A DNA stretch of 64,000 nucleotides from an uncultured Alistipes sp. (GCA_905213895.1 CAJMKE010000008.1:55569-119568); one strand, 5' to 3'. Positions 43,098-51,977 are shown, numbered from the stretch's first letter. The notes: generated by a model from the letters alone, not told the origin. Numbers and translations: made by a program.

Positions 43098-44375
43098 ATG
43101 AAACACCCGATATGGAGTTACGATGCAGTAATTTACGAGATGAATGTCCGTCAGCAGACGGCGGAAGGCACCCTGCGTGCGGCGGCGGAGCGGCTGCCGC
43201 TGCTTAAATCCGTCGGCATCGACGCCGTGTGGCTGATGCCGGTATACCCTATCGGCAAGGCGGGGCGCAAAGGGTCGTCAGGCTCCTATTACTCCGTCCG
43301 CGACTACTGCGCCGTGAACCCCGAATTCGGAACCATGAAGGATTTCGACGCCTTCGTCGCCGAGGCGCACCGGCTCGGAATGAAGGTGCTGCTCGACTGG
43401 GTCGCCAACCACACGTCGCGCGACGCCGTGTGGCTCACCGAAAAACCGTCGGGCTGGTACGAGCGCGACGAGCGCGGCGAAGCGAAAATACCGTGGGATT
43501 GGAGCGACACGGCGAAACTGAACTATGCCGACCGCGATGTCTGGCGCGGTCAGGCGGAGGCGATGAAATTCTGGCTCGCACACCACGCCGTGGACGGTTT
43601 CCGATGCGATATGGCGATGCTCGTGCCAATCGAGTTCTGGCAGTACGTCCGCACCGAACTGCAAAGCGTCAAGCCCGACGTCTTCATGCTCGCCGAAGCG
43701 GAGGAAACCAATCTGTTCGACAACGCATTCGACGCTTCGTACGCATGGGAGATGCACCACATCATGTGCGACATCGCGCAGGGTCGCAGACGGGTGTGGG
43801 ATTTGCGCAACCACATCTACGCCGACCGCGAAAAATATCCGTCGTGGGCGATGCGGCTAATGTTCACGTCGAATCACGACGAAAATTCGTGGAGCGGCAG
43901 CGAGTTCGCCCGTTTCGGAGCGGCGGCGGAGATTATGGCGGCACTCACCTTCCTGCTTCCGCAGGGGCTGCCGCTGATATACACGGGACAGGAGTTCGGC
44001 TACGACCACTCGTTCGAGTTTTTCGACAAGGACCCGATGCCCGCCATGCCCGAAAACCGGTTCACCGGACTGTACCGCCGCCTGTGCGCCATCCGTCATG
44101 AAAACAACGCATTGCGGGCTACCGATGCGGGAGGCTCGTTCATCGAGATAAACAACAACGCTCCCGACTGCATGATGACATTCGTGCGCGAAACGGCGGA
44201 CGACAGAGTGGTGGCGCTGATGAACCTCTCGCCGTACACGATTTTCCGCGATTTCCACACGGGAATCTACGCCGGCGAATACACCGATGCGATGACCGGC
44301 GAGAAATACGTGCTGAACGAACACGTATGGGGCGAAACCGAGCCTTGGAGTTACAGAATCCTCGTGCGCGGATAA
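43098..44375 (+). CDS. Alpha-amylase family glycoside hydrolase (GH13)
   Basis: The 425-residue protein has the four GH13 regions: LLDWVANHTSRD (~110-120), VDGFRCDMAMLVP (nucleophile Asp ~168), VFMLAEAEE (acid/base Glu ~198) and FTSNHDENSW (~258). No signal peptide is seen, so it is probably cytoplasmic and acts on storage glycogen or imported maltodextrins. That fits with the branching enzyme 4 kb away. The start is the ATG giving MKHPIWSYDAVIYEMNVRQ. Confidence 0.92.
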   Translation: MKHPIWSYDAVIYEMNVRQQTAEGTLRAAAERLPLLKSVGIDAVWLMPVYPIGKAGRKGSSGSYYSVRDYCAVNPEFGTMKDFDAFVAEAHRLGMKVLLDWVANHTSRDAVWLTEKPSGWYERDERGEAKIPWDWSDTAKLNYADRDVWRGQAEAMKFWLAHHAVDGFRCDMAMLVPIEFWQYVRTELQSVKPDVFMLAEAEETNLFDNAFDASYAWEMHHIMCDIAQGRRRVWDLRNHIYADREKYPSWAMRLMFTSNHDENSWSGSEFARFGAAAEIMAALTFLLPQGLPLIYTGQEFGYDHSFEFFDKDPMPAMPENRFTGLYRRLCAIRHENNALRATDAGGSFIEINNNAPDCMMTFVRETADDRVVALMNLSPYTIFRDFHTGIYAGEYTDAMTGEKYVLNEHVWGETEPWSYRILVRG

Positions 44376-44463
44376 ATCGTTTGTCGATATAAAACATCCC
44401 GTCCGCAGAACGCCGGAAACCGCAAAAAAAACGCCGATAATTATAATTTGAGGAAATTATAAC

Positions 44464-44471
44464 TATCTTTG
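44464..44471 (+). promoter_or_regulatory. -7 box of nadE
   Basis: TATCTTTG is a perfect -7 element; a TTG at the usual distance is not evident. The predicted leader is about 120 nt and GC-rich, with no terminator or known riboswitch that I can recognise. Confidence 0.5.
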
Positions 44472-44595
44472 CGCAGACAAACCGTCCGTCGGGACGTGTC
44501 GCGGCGCGGCATAATCTATCGCAAGGTCGTTTATGCCGGTGTCGTACACGCTCTTCGCGGATATTACGTATGACGCAAATTCGAAGGAAAAGCAG

Positions 44596-46182
44596 ATGAA
44601 AATCGCTCTCGCACAACTCAACTATACTATCGGCGACATCGGCGGCAACACCGCGAAAATCATCGATGCCGTGGAGCGCGCCAAACGCGAAAAGGTGGAT
44701 GCCGTAATCTTTGCGGAGCAGGCGGTCAGCGGAACGCCGGCATTCGACCTGCTGCGCAAGACGACATTCCTCGAATTGTGCGACGACGCCCTCTCCGAAA
44801 TAGCCTCGCACTGCGATACGGTCGCCGCGATAGTCGGACTTCCGGTTCTGTCGGAGAACGGCACGCGCAGCGCAGCCGCAATCATCGAAAAGGGCGAGGT
44901 CGTGCGCTGCGTAACCAAGCGCAACATCACCGCCCGCCGCGAAATGGGATTCCTCAGCAGCGGCGACGGCATCGAGAGCGTCGAAATCGCCGGTGAGCGC
45001 GTCGCGGTAGTCGTCGGCGACGATTTCCGCTTCCTCAAAGAGGTCGACTGCGACGTCGATACGCTTATAAGCATCAACGCGCGCCGCTACGGCAAGGGGC
45101 AACTCTCGTCGCGCTACGAGTCGATGCACAATCTCGCATTCGTCGAGTCCAAGAACATCATACTCATCAACCAGGTCGGCGGTTCGGGCGAAATCGTCTA
45201 CGACGGAACGTCGGGAGTCATCGACAAACGCGGTCGTCTGACGCTGTTGATGAAGAGTTTCGAGGAGGATTTCGCGGTCTACGACACGAACGCCGACAAT
45301 CCGGAGGTCGAGTTGCCGGAATCGCTTTACAGCCACGACCGCACGCCGATGCACTACCGTGCGGCGGTACTCGGGCTGCGCGACTATTTCCACAAGAACG
45401 GCTACACGAAAGCCTGCGTGGGTCTTTCGGGCGGTATCGACTCGTCGATTGTCACCTGCATCGCCGCCGACGCCCTCGGCAAGGAGAACGTGCGCGGACT
45501 GCTGATGCCGTCGCAGTTCTCATCCGACCATTCGGTAACCGACGCCACGATGCTCGCCGAGAGCCTCGGAATAGAATACAGCGTGCTTCCGATTACTGAG
45601 GCTTACATGTCCATCGTCGATACGCTCAAACCTGTCATCGGCGGTCGCGACTTCGACTCCACCGAGGAGAACATCCAGGCGCGAATCCGCACCATAATGC
45701 TTATGGCAGTGCAGAACAAGACCGGTTACGTGCTGCTCAACTCGTCCAACAAGAGCGAGAACGCGCTCGGTTTCTGTACTCTGTACGGCGACACGGCAGG
45801 TGCGTTCAGCGTTACGGGCGACCTCTACAAGACCGAGATGTACGACCTCGCACGCTATATCAACAAGGAGTTCGACAACGTGATTCCCGAGAACATTCTC
45901 GACAAGGAGCCGTCGTCCGAGTTGCATCCCGACCAGAAGGACAGCGACATTCTGCCGCCTTACGAGGTCGTGGACGCGATTCTGATACGAATGATTGAGC
46001 AGGGGCAGCACCGCGAGGAGATAATCAACGCCGGATTCGATTCGGAGGTCGTCGAGAAGATACACTCGATGATTATGAACAACGAGAAGAAGCGTTACCA
46101 GTTCCCGCCGGTTCTGCGTCTTTCGTCCTGCGCATTCAGGCACGAACTTCTGATGCCTTTAATCAATAAGTACGACTGCTGA
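44596..46182 (+). CDS. nadE: NAD+ synthetase with degenerate glutaminase domain
   Basis: The 528-residue protein combines a nitrilase-like N-terminal domain (~1-260) with an NAD synthetase domain (~270-528). ATP-binding SGGIDSS is at ~278, and NSSNKSENALGFCTLYGDTAGAF and PSSELHPDQKDSDILPPYEVVD follow. The start is MKIALAQLNYTIGD; an upstream in-frame extension is less likely. In the glutaminase domain Glu (VIFAEQAVSG) and Lys (CVTKRNI) are kept, but the nucleophilic Cys of the usual CED motif is replaced: the aligned stretch reads VAVVVGDDFRF (Gly141). It may therefore use free ammonia. rseC starts 14 bp downstream. Confidence 0.93.
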   Translation: MKIALAQLNYTIGDIGGNTAKIIDAVERAKREKVDAVIFAEQAVSGTPAFDLLRKTTFLELCDDALSEIASHCDTVAAIVGLPVLSENGTRSAAAIIEKGEVVRCVTKRNITARREMGFLSSGDGIESVEIAGERVAVVVGDDFRFLKEVDCDVDTLISINARRYGKGQLSSRYESMHNLAFVESKNIILINQVGGSGEIVYDGTSGVIDKRGRLTLLMKSFEEDFAVYDTNADNPEVELPESLYSHDRTPMHYRAAVLGLRDYFHKNGYTKACVGLSGGIDSSIVTCIAADALGKENVRGLLMPSQFSSDHSVTDATMLAESLGIEYSVLPITEAYMSIVDTLKPVIGGRDFDSTEENIQARIRTIMLMAVQNKTGYVLLNSSNKSENALGFCTLYGDTAGAFSVTGDLYKTEMYDLARYINKEFDNVIPENILDKEPSSELHPDQKDSDILPPYEVVDAILIRMIEQGQHREEIINAGFDSEVVEKIHSMIMNNEKKRYQFPPVLRLSSCAFRHELLMPLINKYDC

Positions 46183-46196
46183 TTCCCCGTCTGCGG

Positions 46197-46628
46197 ATGA
46201 GACATAACGGTACCATAGAACACGACGGAACGGTTGTTTCCGTGGAGCGCGGCAGGGTGCGTGTCGATGTGGAGGTCGGCGAAGCCTGCGGAGCGTGCGC
46301 CTCGCGCAGACAGTGCGCATTGGGGCAGGCGTCGCAGCACCGCTCGATAGAGATAGCGGCGTCGGACGCGTCGTCGTATTCGGTCGGCGAACGGGTAACC
46401 GTCGCTGTCCGCAAGGGAGCGGGCATCAGAGCAGTGATATTCAGTTACGTAATCCCGCTGGCGGTACTCGTCGCGGCACTGGTCGCATGCGTCTGTGCCG
46501 GCACGGCGGACGGTACGGCGGCAATCGTCTCTCTTGCGGCGGTTGCCGTTTATTATGCCGCTCTGTACGCATTCCGCGACAAAATTTCGGAAAAGATAAG
46601 TTTTACAATATCAAAATTCGAGAGGTAG
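46197..46628 (+). CDS. rseC: RseC/MucC-type SoxR-reducing/Rnf-associated protein
   Basis: The 143-residue protein has an N-terminal domain with clustered cysteines (EACGACASRRQCALG), then two transmembrane helices (VIFSYVIPLAVLVAALVACVC; AAIVSLAAVAVYYAALYAF). RseC homologues are commonly found just before rnf genes in Bacteroidetes and are thought to support Rnf or related redox functions. It lies 14 bp after nadE and 3 bp before rnfB. Confidence 0.88.
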   Translation: MRHNGTIEHDGTVVSVERGRVRVDVEVGEACGACASRRQCALGQASQHRSIEIAASDASSYSVGERVTVAVRKGAGIRAVIFSYVIPLAVLVAALVACVCAGTADGTAAIVSLAAVAVYYAALYAFRDKISEKISFTISKFER

Positions 46629-46631
46629 ACA

Positions 46632-47549
46632 ATGAATACTCTGATTTTTACAATTCTAACACTATGCATTCTGGGCATCGTCGCAGCGGTCGTGCTGTAT
46701 TTCGTCGCACAGAAGTTCAAGGTCGAGGAAGACCCTCGTATCGACGACGTCGAGAAGATGCTGCCGGGTGCCAACTGCGGCGGATGCGGATTCGCAGGCT
46801 GTCGTGCGTTCGCCACCGCAATGGTCGAGAACGACGACATTTCGAATCTCTACTGCGCCGTCGGAGGTGCCGACTGCATGTCGCGCATAGCCGGCTATCT
46901 GGGCAAAGCCGCTCCAACGAAAGAACCGCTCGTGGCTACGGTGCGCTGCGGAGGAACATGCGAGAAACGTCCCCGCACCAACACATACGTCGGAGCATCG
47001 TCGTGCGCCGTCGTTTCGTCGCTCTACGTCGGCGAGACGGGCTGTTCGTACGGCTGTCTGGGCTACGGCGACTGCGTTGCCGTATGCGCGTTCGACGCCA
47101 TACACATCAATCCCGAAACGGGACTCGCCGAGGTAGACCCCGACAAGTGTACCGCCTGCGGAGCGTGTGTCAAGGCTTGTCCGAAGGGAGTGATAGAGTT
47201 GCGCAAGAAGTGGGTGAAGAACCGCGCCATTTACGTATCGTGCGTCAGCAAGGACAAGGGCGCAGTGGTGATGAAAGCCTGCAAGGCGGGCTGCATCGGC
47301 TGCGGCAAGTGCTTCAAGGTATGCGAATTCGGTGCGATTACAATCGAAAACAACCTCGCGTTCATCGACTCGACCAAATGCCGTCTGTGCCGCAAGTGTG
47401 TAGGCGAATGCCCGACGGGCGCGATAAAGATGATAGGTCTTGCCCCGCTCGTGAAGAAGGAGGCGGCTGCCGATGCGCCGAAGCCTGCTCCGGCGGCAAA
47501 ACCGGTCGAGAAAGCCGAGCCTGCAACGAAAACCGAAAACAAAGAATAA
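46632..47549 (+). CDS. rnfB: Rnf complex subunit RnfB
   Basis: The 305-residue subunit has an N-terminal membrane helix (IFTILTLCILGIVAAVVLYFVA) and a cytoplasmic chain of iron-sulphur clusters. The CxxCxxxxC-type cluster motif is MLPGANCGGCGFAGCRAF, and 4Fe-4S ferredoxin motifs include CTACGACVKACPKGV, CIGCGKCFKVCEFGA and CRLCRKCVGECPTGA. RnfB probably accepts electrons from ferredoxin. The tail is an Ala/Lys/Pro-rich linker. Confidence 0.95.
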   Translation: MNTLIFTILTLCILGIVAAVVLYFVAQKFKVEEDPRIDDVEKMLPGANCGGCGFAGCRAFATAMVENDDISNLYCAVGGADCMSRIAGYLGKAAPTKEPLVATVRCGGTCEKRPRTNTYVGASSCAVVSSLYVGETGCSYGCLGYGDCVAVCAFDAIHINPETGLAEVDPDKCTACGACVKACPKGVIELRKKWVKNRAIYVSCVSKDKGAVVMKACKAGCIGCGKCFKVCEFGAITIENNLAFIDSTKCRLCRKCVGECPTGAIKMIGLAPLVKKEAAADAPKPAPAAKPVEKAEPATKTENKE

Positions 47550-47565
47550 TCAAGATTGACACAAT

Positions 47566-48906
47566 ATGAGGAGTTTCCCTATTGGCGGAGTACATCCGTC
47601 GGATAACAAGAAATGGAGTCGCGGCAGTGCCATCGAGCCGATGGATTTGCCCGACGTCGTAAACATTCCTCTTTCGCAGCACATCGGCGCACCGGCTGTG
47701 GCGAAGGTCGCCAAGGGCGACAAGGTGCTTGTCGGACAACTGATTGCCGAGGCGGGAGGATTCATGTCGGCGAATATCCATGCTCCCGTTTCGGGTACGG
47801 TTACGGCTGTCGACGCACAGCCTAACGGTCAGGGTCTGCGCCAGCCGATGATTACAATCAAACGCGAGGGCGACGAGTGGATGCCCGAAATCGACCGCAG
47901 CGAAACGCTGGTCGAGAAGTGCGACCTTTCGCCGAAAGAGATAATCGACAAAATCAAGGCTGCCGGCATCGTCGGCATGGGCGGTGCGACGTTCCCGACC
48001 CATGTCAAACTCATGATTCCCGACGGCAAGAAAGCCGAAGCACTGATTATAAACGGTGTCGAGTGCGAACCGTTCCTCACGTCCGACTATCGCACGATGC
48101 TCGAACGCGGCGAACGCCTCATAGCCGGCACACGCATTCTGATGAAGGCTGTCGGCGTCGAAAAGGCATTCATCGGCGTCGAGAACAACAAGCCCGACGC
48201 AATCGCCCATCTCCGCTCGCTGCTCGGCAGCGACAGCGGCATTTCGGTGGTCGCGCTCAAAACGCGCTATCCGCAGGGCGGCGAGAAGCAACTCATCGCA
48301 GCCGTTACCGGTCGTCAGGTTCCGCCTCCGCCGGCACTGCCTATCGACGTCGGAGCGGTTGTCTGCAACGCCTCGACCGCGGTCGCAGTCTACGAAGCGG
48401 TGCAGAAGAACAAGCCGCTTATCGAGCGTGTCGTTACCGTAACTGGCAAGAGCCTTAAAGAGCCTAAAAACCTGCTTACCCGCATGGGTACTCCGGTCGA
48501 GTCGCTCATCGCCAAGTGCGGCGGACTGCCCGAAGGCGACGTGCGCGTGCTGAACGGAGGTCCGATGATGGGTCGCGCGCTCGTGAATCTCGCGATGCCG
48601 GTCATGAAAGGTTGTTCGGGAATCGTCGTTATGAGCGGCAAAGAGGTTCTGCGCGGCGAGGAGAGCGCATGTATCAAGTGCGCCAAGTGCGTTTCGGCAT
48701 GTCCTATGGGTCTCGAACCGTATCTCATCTCGAAACTCACGCGCAAGAGAGCGTGGGACGACGCGGAGCGCAACGACATAACGAGTTGCATCGAGTGCGG
48801 ATGCTGCCAGTTCACATGTCCGGCGAACATCCCGCTGCTCGACCATATCCGGCTGGGCAAACAGACGGTGATGGGTATAATCCGCGCGCGCAACGCAAAG
48901 AAATGA
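47566..48906 (+). CDS. rnfC: Rnf complex subunit RnfC
   Basis: The 446-residue peripheral subunit carries the FMN/NADH-binding region (GIVGMGGATFPTHVKL; ALIINGVECEPFLTSDYR), an SLBB segment (ALPIDVGAVVCNASTAVAVYEA) and two 4Fe-4S clusters (CIKCAKCVSACPMGLEP; CIECGCCQFTCPANIPL). It exchanges electrons with NAD. The gene lies 16 bp after rnfB; a repeat-filled 137-bp gap separates it from rnfD. Confidence 0.96.
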   Translation: MRSFPIGGVHPSDNKKWSRGSAIEPMDLPDVVNIPLSQHIGAPAVAKVAKGDKVLVGQLIAEAGGFMSANIHAPVSGTVTAVDAQPNGQGLRQPMITIKREGDEWMPEIDRSETLVEKCDLSPKEIIDKIKAAGIVGMGGATFPTHVKLMIPDGKKAEALIINGVECEPFLTSDYRTMLERGERLIAGTRILMKAVGVEKAFIGVENNKPDAIAHLRSLLGSDSGISVVALKTRYPQGGEKQLIAAVTGRQVPPPPALPIDVGAVVCNASTAVAVYEAVQKNKPLIERVVTVTGKSLKEPKNLLTRMGTPVESLIAKCGGLPEGDVRVLNGGPMMGRALVNLAMPVMKGCSGIVVMSGKEVLRGEESACIKCAKCVSACPMGLEPYLISKLTRKRAWDDAERNDITSCIECGCCQFTCPANIPLLDHIRLGKQTVMGIIRARNAKK

Positions 48907-48930
48907 CCTTAAAGTCGTTAAGGTCGTTAA
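48905..48930. repeat. TTAA 9-bp-unit repeat, copy 9 (inside the rnf operon)
   Basis: CCTTAAAGTCG-TTAAGGTCG-TTAACC begins at the rnfC stop codon and is followed directly by the dispersed hairpin repeat. A half unit (TTAAGGACTTTAAA) closes that element at 49007-49020. Confidence 0.7.
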
Positions 48931-49011
48931 CCGACGCCAAGCCGAGAGCAGTCGAACTTGTTCGGACTGCCGAGGCGCGAAGGAGGAAAAGACCGCGTAT
49001 GCGGGATTAAG
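48929..49011 (+). repeat. Dispersed hairpin repeat, copy B, between rnfC and rnfD
   Basis: About 80 bp match copy A at 32424-32505 in the opposite orientation. The hairpin core (48948-48970) pairs GCAGTC with GACTGC and GAAC with GTTC around TT. Relative to copy A one inner pair is changed on both strands (A-T here, C-G there), a compensatory change that supports the fold. It lies within a run of genes expected to be one operon. Confidence 0.75.
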
Positions 49012-49043
49012 GACTTTAAATGAAATAAACAACAAAGAGATAT

Positions 49044-50012
49044 ATGGCAAACAGATTTTTCGTTTCACCCTCGCCGCACGTGCATAGCGACAATTCGACG
49101 GTACGCATCATGGCGGACGTTCTCGTCGCACTGCTGCCCGCGCTGGTAGTGTCGGTGCGGGTATTCGGATGGAACGTACTGGCGGTTACGGCTACCTCCG
49201 TCGCCGCGTGCGTGCTGTTCGAGTTTCTGATTCAGAAGTTCGTCGTCAAGGGCGGACTCACCGTAAACAATCTGTCGGCGGCGGTTACGGGCATGCTGCT
49301 GGCATTCAACCTGCCGGCGAACATTCCGCTGTGGATAGTCGTCGTAGGTGCGCTCGTCGCCATCGGCGTCGCCAAGATGCCGTTCGGCGGACTGGGCAAG
49401 AACCCGTTCAACCCCGCTATCGCAGGTCGCGTATTCCTGCTTATCGCCTATCCGGTGCAGATGACCTCGTTCCCTGCTCCGCAGGTTGCAGGCTATGCCG
49501 ACGCCTATTCGGGTGCGACGCCGCTCGCGGCTGCCAAAGCCGGACTGGTCGATTTCGCCGAGTTCGATGCGCAGGGCATGTTCGTCGGCGCAATGGGCGG
49601 TTCGTTCGGCGAGGTCGCGGCATTCGCACTGCTGTTGGGATTCGCCTACCTGCTTTGGCGCAGAGTAATTTCGTGGCACATTCCGGTTGCGGTACTCGGC
49701 ACGATGGCTGCATTCGCATTCTGCGTCGCACTATCGCGCGGCGGCAATGATTTGCTGTGGCAGTACCCGCTGTTCCACCTGCTCGGCGGAGGCGCGATAC
49801 TCGGTGCGGTATACATGGCGACCGACTACGTTACGTCGCCTATGACGCACCGCGGAATGCTCATCTACGGCGTCGGCATCGGCGCGATTACGATGTGCAT
49901 CCGTCTGTGGGGCGCATATCCCGAGGGCATGTCGTTCGCGATACTCATCATGAACAGCGTGGTGCCGCTGATAAACAAATATGTCAAACCTGTGCGTTTC
50001 GGCGCGAAATAG
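49044..50012 (+). CDS. rnfD: Rnf complex subunit RnfD
   Basis: The 322-residue membrane subunit has about eight to nine helices and the covalent-flavin motif SGAT in DAYSGATPLAAAKAG (~150), whose Thr carries FMN through a phosphoester. MANRFFVSPSPHVHSDNSTVRIM is the typical N-terminus, and the GGLGKNPFNPAIAGRVFLL segment is family-typical. The gene follows rnfC after a gap with repeats and precedes rnfG by 16 bp. Confidence 0.95.
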   Translation: MANRFFVSPSPHVHSDNSTVRIMADVLVALLPALVVSVRVFGWNVLAVTATSVAACVLFEFLIQKFVVKGGLTVNNLSAAVTGMLLAFNLPANIPLWIVVVGALVAIGVAKMPFGGLGKNPFNPAIAGRVFLLIAYPVQMTSFPAPQVAGYADAYSGATPLAAAKAGLVDFAEFDAQGMFVGAMGGSFGEVAAFALLLGFAYLLWRRVISWHIPVAVLGTMAAFAFCVALSRGGNDLLWQYPLFHLLGGGAILGAVYMATDYVTSPMTHRGMLIYGVGIGAITMCIRLWGAYPEGMSFAILIMNSVVPLINKYVKPVRFGAK

Positions 50013-50028
50013 CGGAGGGCATAAGAAT

Positions 50029-50658
50029 ATGAAAAGTTCACTCAAAAACATGGTTCTCGTGCTGTTCACGATTACGCTCATCGCTTCGGCTGGTGTCGGC
50101 GCAGTGAACATGATAACCGAAGAGCCGATAGCCGCCGCGAAAGCCAAGGCGGTTCAGGATGCGTTGAAGCAGGTGCTTCCGGCGTTCGACACGACGGAGG
50201 ATGCCGAGCAGACAATCGACGGTCTGACGATAAAGACCTACAAGGCTCTCGCCGCAGGCGAAACGGTCGGATACGCGGTGGAGACCGCCACCAAGGAGGG
50301 TTTCGGCGGCATGGTGCGGCTTATGGTCGGTTTCGATGCCGAGGGACGCATCCTCAACATCAACGTACTCGAACAGAGCGAAACCCCGGGTCTCGGCACC
50401 AAGATGTGCGACGAGGGAAATCCTCTGATTACGAGTTTCAAGGGCAAAAAGCCAGCCGAGATGACGCTCAAAGTCCGCAAGGACGGCGGCGACGTCGATG
50501 CGCTTACCGCCGCGACCATCTCGTCGCGCGCATATACCGATGCCGTAGCCCGCGCCCACAAGGCGTTCACAATGGCTGACGGCGGACAGACGGAAGCCGA
50601 GACTGCGGCGACCGGCGAACCTCAACAAACAAAGGAAGGAGGCAATGATGGAGAATAA
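50029..50658 (+). CDS. rnfG: Rnf complex subunit RnfG
   Basis: The 209-residue subunit has one N-terminal helix (MVLVLFTITLIASAGVGAV) and a periplasmic FMN-binding domain. The covalent-flavin site reads DALTAATISSRAY, a TAAT variant of the usual SGAT with the acceptor Thr kept. An upstream in-frame start overlapping rnfD is less likely than MKSSLKNM. The Ala/Gln/Glu-rich tail overlaps the start of rnfE by 14 bp. Confidence 0.94.
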   Translation: MKSSLKNMVLVLFTITLIASAGVGAVNMITEEPIAAAKAKAVQDALKQVLPAFDTTEDAEQTIDGLTIKTYKALAAGETVGYAVETATKEGFGGMVRLMVGFDAEGRILNINVLEQSETPGLGTKMCDEGNPLITSFKGKKPAEMTLKVRKDGGDVDALTAATISSRAYTDAVARAHKAFTMADGGQTEAETAATGEPQQTKEGGNDGE

Positions 50659-51292
50659 TGTTCAGAACGTCGAGGCTGCGGGCGGTTCGAAAGCCGCGGC
50701 AATGCTTCGCGAGAAACTGCTGCTCGTATGGAAAGGCGTGATTCGCGAGAATCCGACATTCGTTCTCGTACTCGGAATGTGTCCGACGCTCGGAACGACG
50801 ACCAGCGCGGCAAACGGATTCGGCATGGGTGCGGCGACGATGGCTGTGCTTATCATGTCGAATGTCGTGATTTCGCTTATCAAGAATCTGATTCCCGACA
50901 AGGTGCGCATTCCGGCATTCATCGTCGTAATCGCATCGTTCGTAACCGTCATCCAGATGCTGATGCAGGCATACGTGCCGTCGCTCTATGCGTCGCTCGG
51001 CGTGTTCATCCCGCTTATCGTCGTGAACTGCATCATCCTCGGTCGTGCGGAGGCGTTCGCATCGAAGAACGGAGCGTTCGACTCGGCTCTCGACGGAGTG
51101 GGCATCGGACTCGGATTCACGCTGTCGCTGACGGTCATCGGTGCTGTCCGCGAGATTCTGGGCAGCGGCTCGATTTTCGGAGTGTCGCTCGGCATCGGCG
51201 ACTACATGCCGCTGGTATTCGTACTCGCACCGGGCGGATTCCTCGTGCTGGGATTCCTTATGGTATTGTTTAACAAATTCGCAAAGAAATAG
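50645..51292 (+). CDS. rnfE: Rnf complex subunit RnfE
   Basis: The 215-residue membrane protein belongs to the RnfA/RnfE (NqrD/NqrE) family with six predicted helices. It contains NPTFVLVLGMCPTLGTTTSAANG near the N-terminus, and NCIILGRAEAFA and EILGSGSIFGVSL further on. The conserved Cys in half-channels of this family is visible in GMCPTLG. MMENN offers two adjacent start codons. Confidence 0.95.
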   Translation: MMENNVQNVEAAGGSKAAAMLREKLLLVWKGVIRENPTFVLVLGMCPTLGTTTSAANGFGMGAATMAVLIMSNVVISLIKNLIPDKVRIPAFIVVIASFVTVIQMLMQAYVPSLYASLGVFIPLIVVNCIILGRAEAFASKNGAFDSALDGVGIGLGFTLSLTVIGAVREILGSGSIFGVSLGIGDYMPLVFVLAPGGFLVLGFLMVLFNKFAKK

Positions 51293-51295
51293 GCT

Positions 51296-51874
51296 ATGGA
51301 GATTTCGTATTTCGCAATAATAATAGGTGCGATATTCGTGAACAACGTCGTTCTCGCACAGTTCCTCGGAATATGTCCGTTCCTCGGCGTGTCGTCGAAG
51401 GTCGAGACGTCGCTCGGCATGGGTGCAGCCGTTACGTTCGTAATGGCGTTGTCGTCGCTCGTCGTATGGCTTATCCAGACCTATATTCTCGCGCCGCTCG
51501 GCATCGAGTACATGCAGACCATCGTCTTCATACTCGTCATCGCCGCTCTGGTGCAGATGGTCGAGATTATACTTAAAAAGGTGTCGCCGTCGCTCTATCA
51601 GGCACTCGGAATCTTCCTGCCGCTCATCACGACCAACTGCGCCGTACTCGGTGTGGCGATTCTGATGATTCAGAAGGAGTTCAACCTGTTGCAGAGCGTC
51701 GTTTACAGCGTATCGACCGCAATCGGATTCGCCCTCGCGCTGGTGATTTTCGCCGGACTGCGCGAGCGTCTGGAATTCGAGGAGGTGCCGAAGGCGTTCC
51801 GCGGAGTGCCTATCGCGCTGATTACGGCTTCGCTGCTGGCTATGGCGTTCATGGGATTCTCGGGAATGGTTTAG
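51296..51874 (+). CDS. rnfA: Rnf complex subunit RnfA
   Basis: The 192-residue membrane protein is the homologue and opposite-topology partner of RnfE, with six helices. NNVVLAQFLGICPFLGVSSK and TTNCAVLGVAILMIQKEFN carry the conserved cysteines. It starts 3 bp after rnfE and completes the operon in the order B-C-D-G-E-A. A C9 tract lies 6 bp after the stop codon. Confidence 0.96.
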   Translation: MEISYFAIIIGAIFVNNVVLAQFLGICPFLGVSSKVETSLGMGAAVTFVMALSSLVVWLIQTYILAPLGIEYMQTIVFILVIAALVQMVEIILKKVSPSLYQALGIFLPLITTNCAVLGVAILMIQKEFNLLQSVVYSVSTAIGFALALVIFAGLRERLEFEEVPKAFRGVPIALITASLLAMAFMGFSGMV

Positions 51875-51896
51875 CGACCTCCCCCCCCCAAAAAAA

Positions 51897-51932
51897 CGAC
51901 CTTAAAGACTTTAAAGACTTTAAGGTCCTTAA
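51897..51932. repeat. TTAA 9-bp-unit repeat, copy 10
   Basis: Units CCTTAAAGA, CTTTAAAGA and CTTTAAGGT lie between the C9-A7 tract after rnfA and the terminator hairpin. Confidence 0.75.
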
Positions 51933-51966
51933 AAAAAACCGGTGCAACATGTTGCACCGGTTTTTT
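51933..51966. terminator. Bidirectional terminator between rnfA and tyrA
   Basis: A perfect stem AACCGGTGCAAC/GTTGCACCGGTT with a very short loop is flanked by A8 and T6. It lies 11 bp from the tyrA stop codon and serves both strands. Confidence 0.9.
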
Positions 51967-51977
51967 ACAACGGATTA

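Noticed and set aside
44472..44595. A riboswitch in the nadE leader
   Set aside because: The 120-nt leader is long, but I could not identify the conserved core of a known NAD-related riboswitch or a terminator in it.
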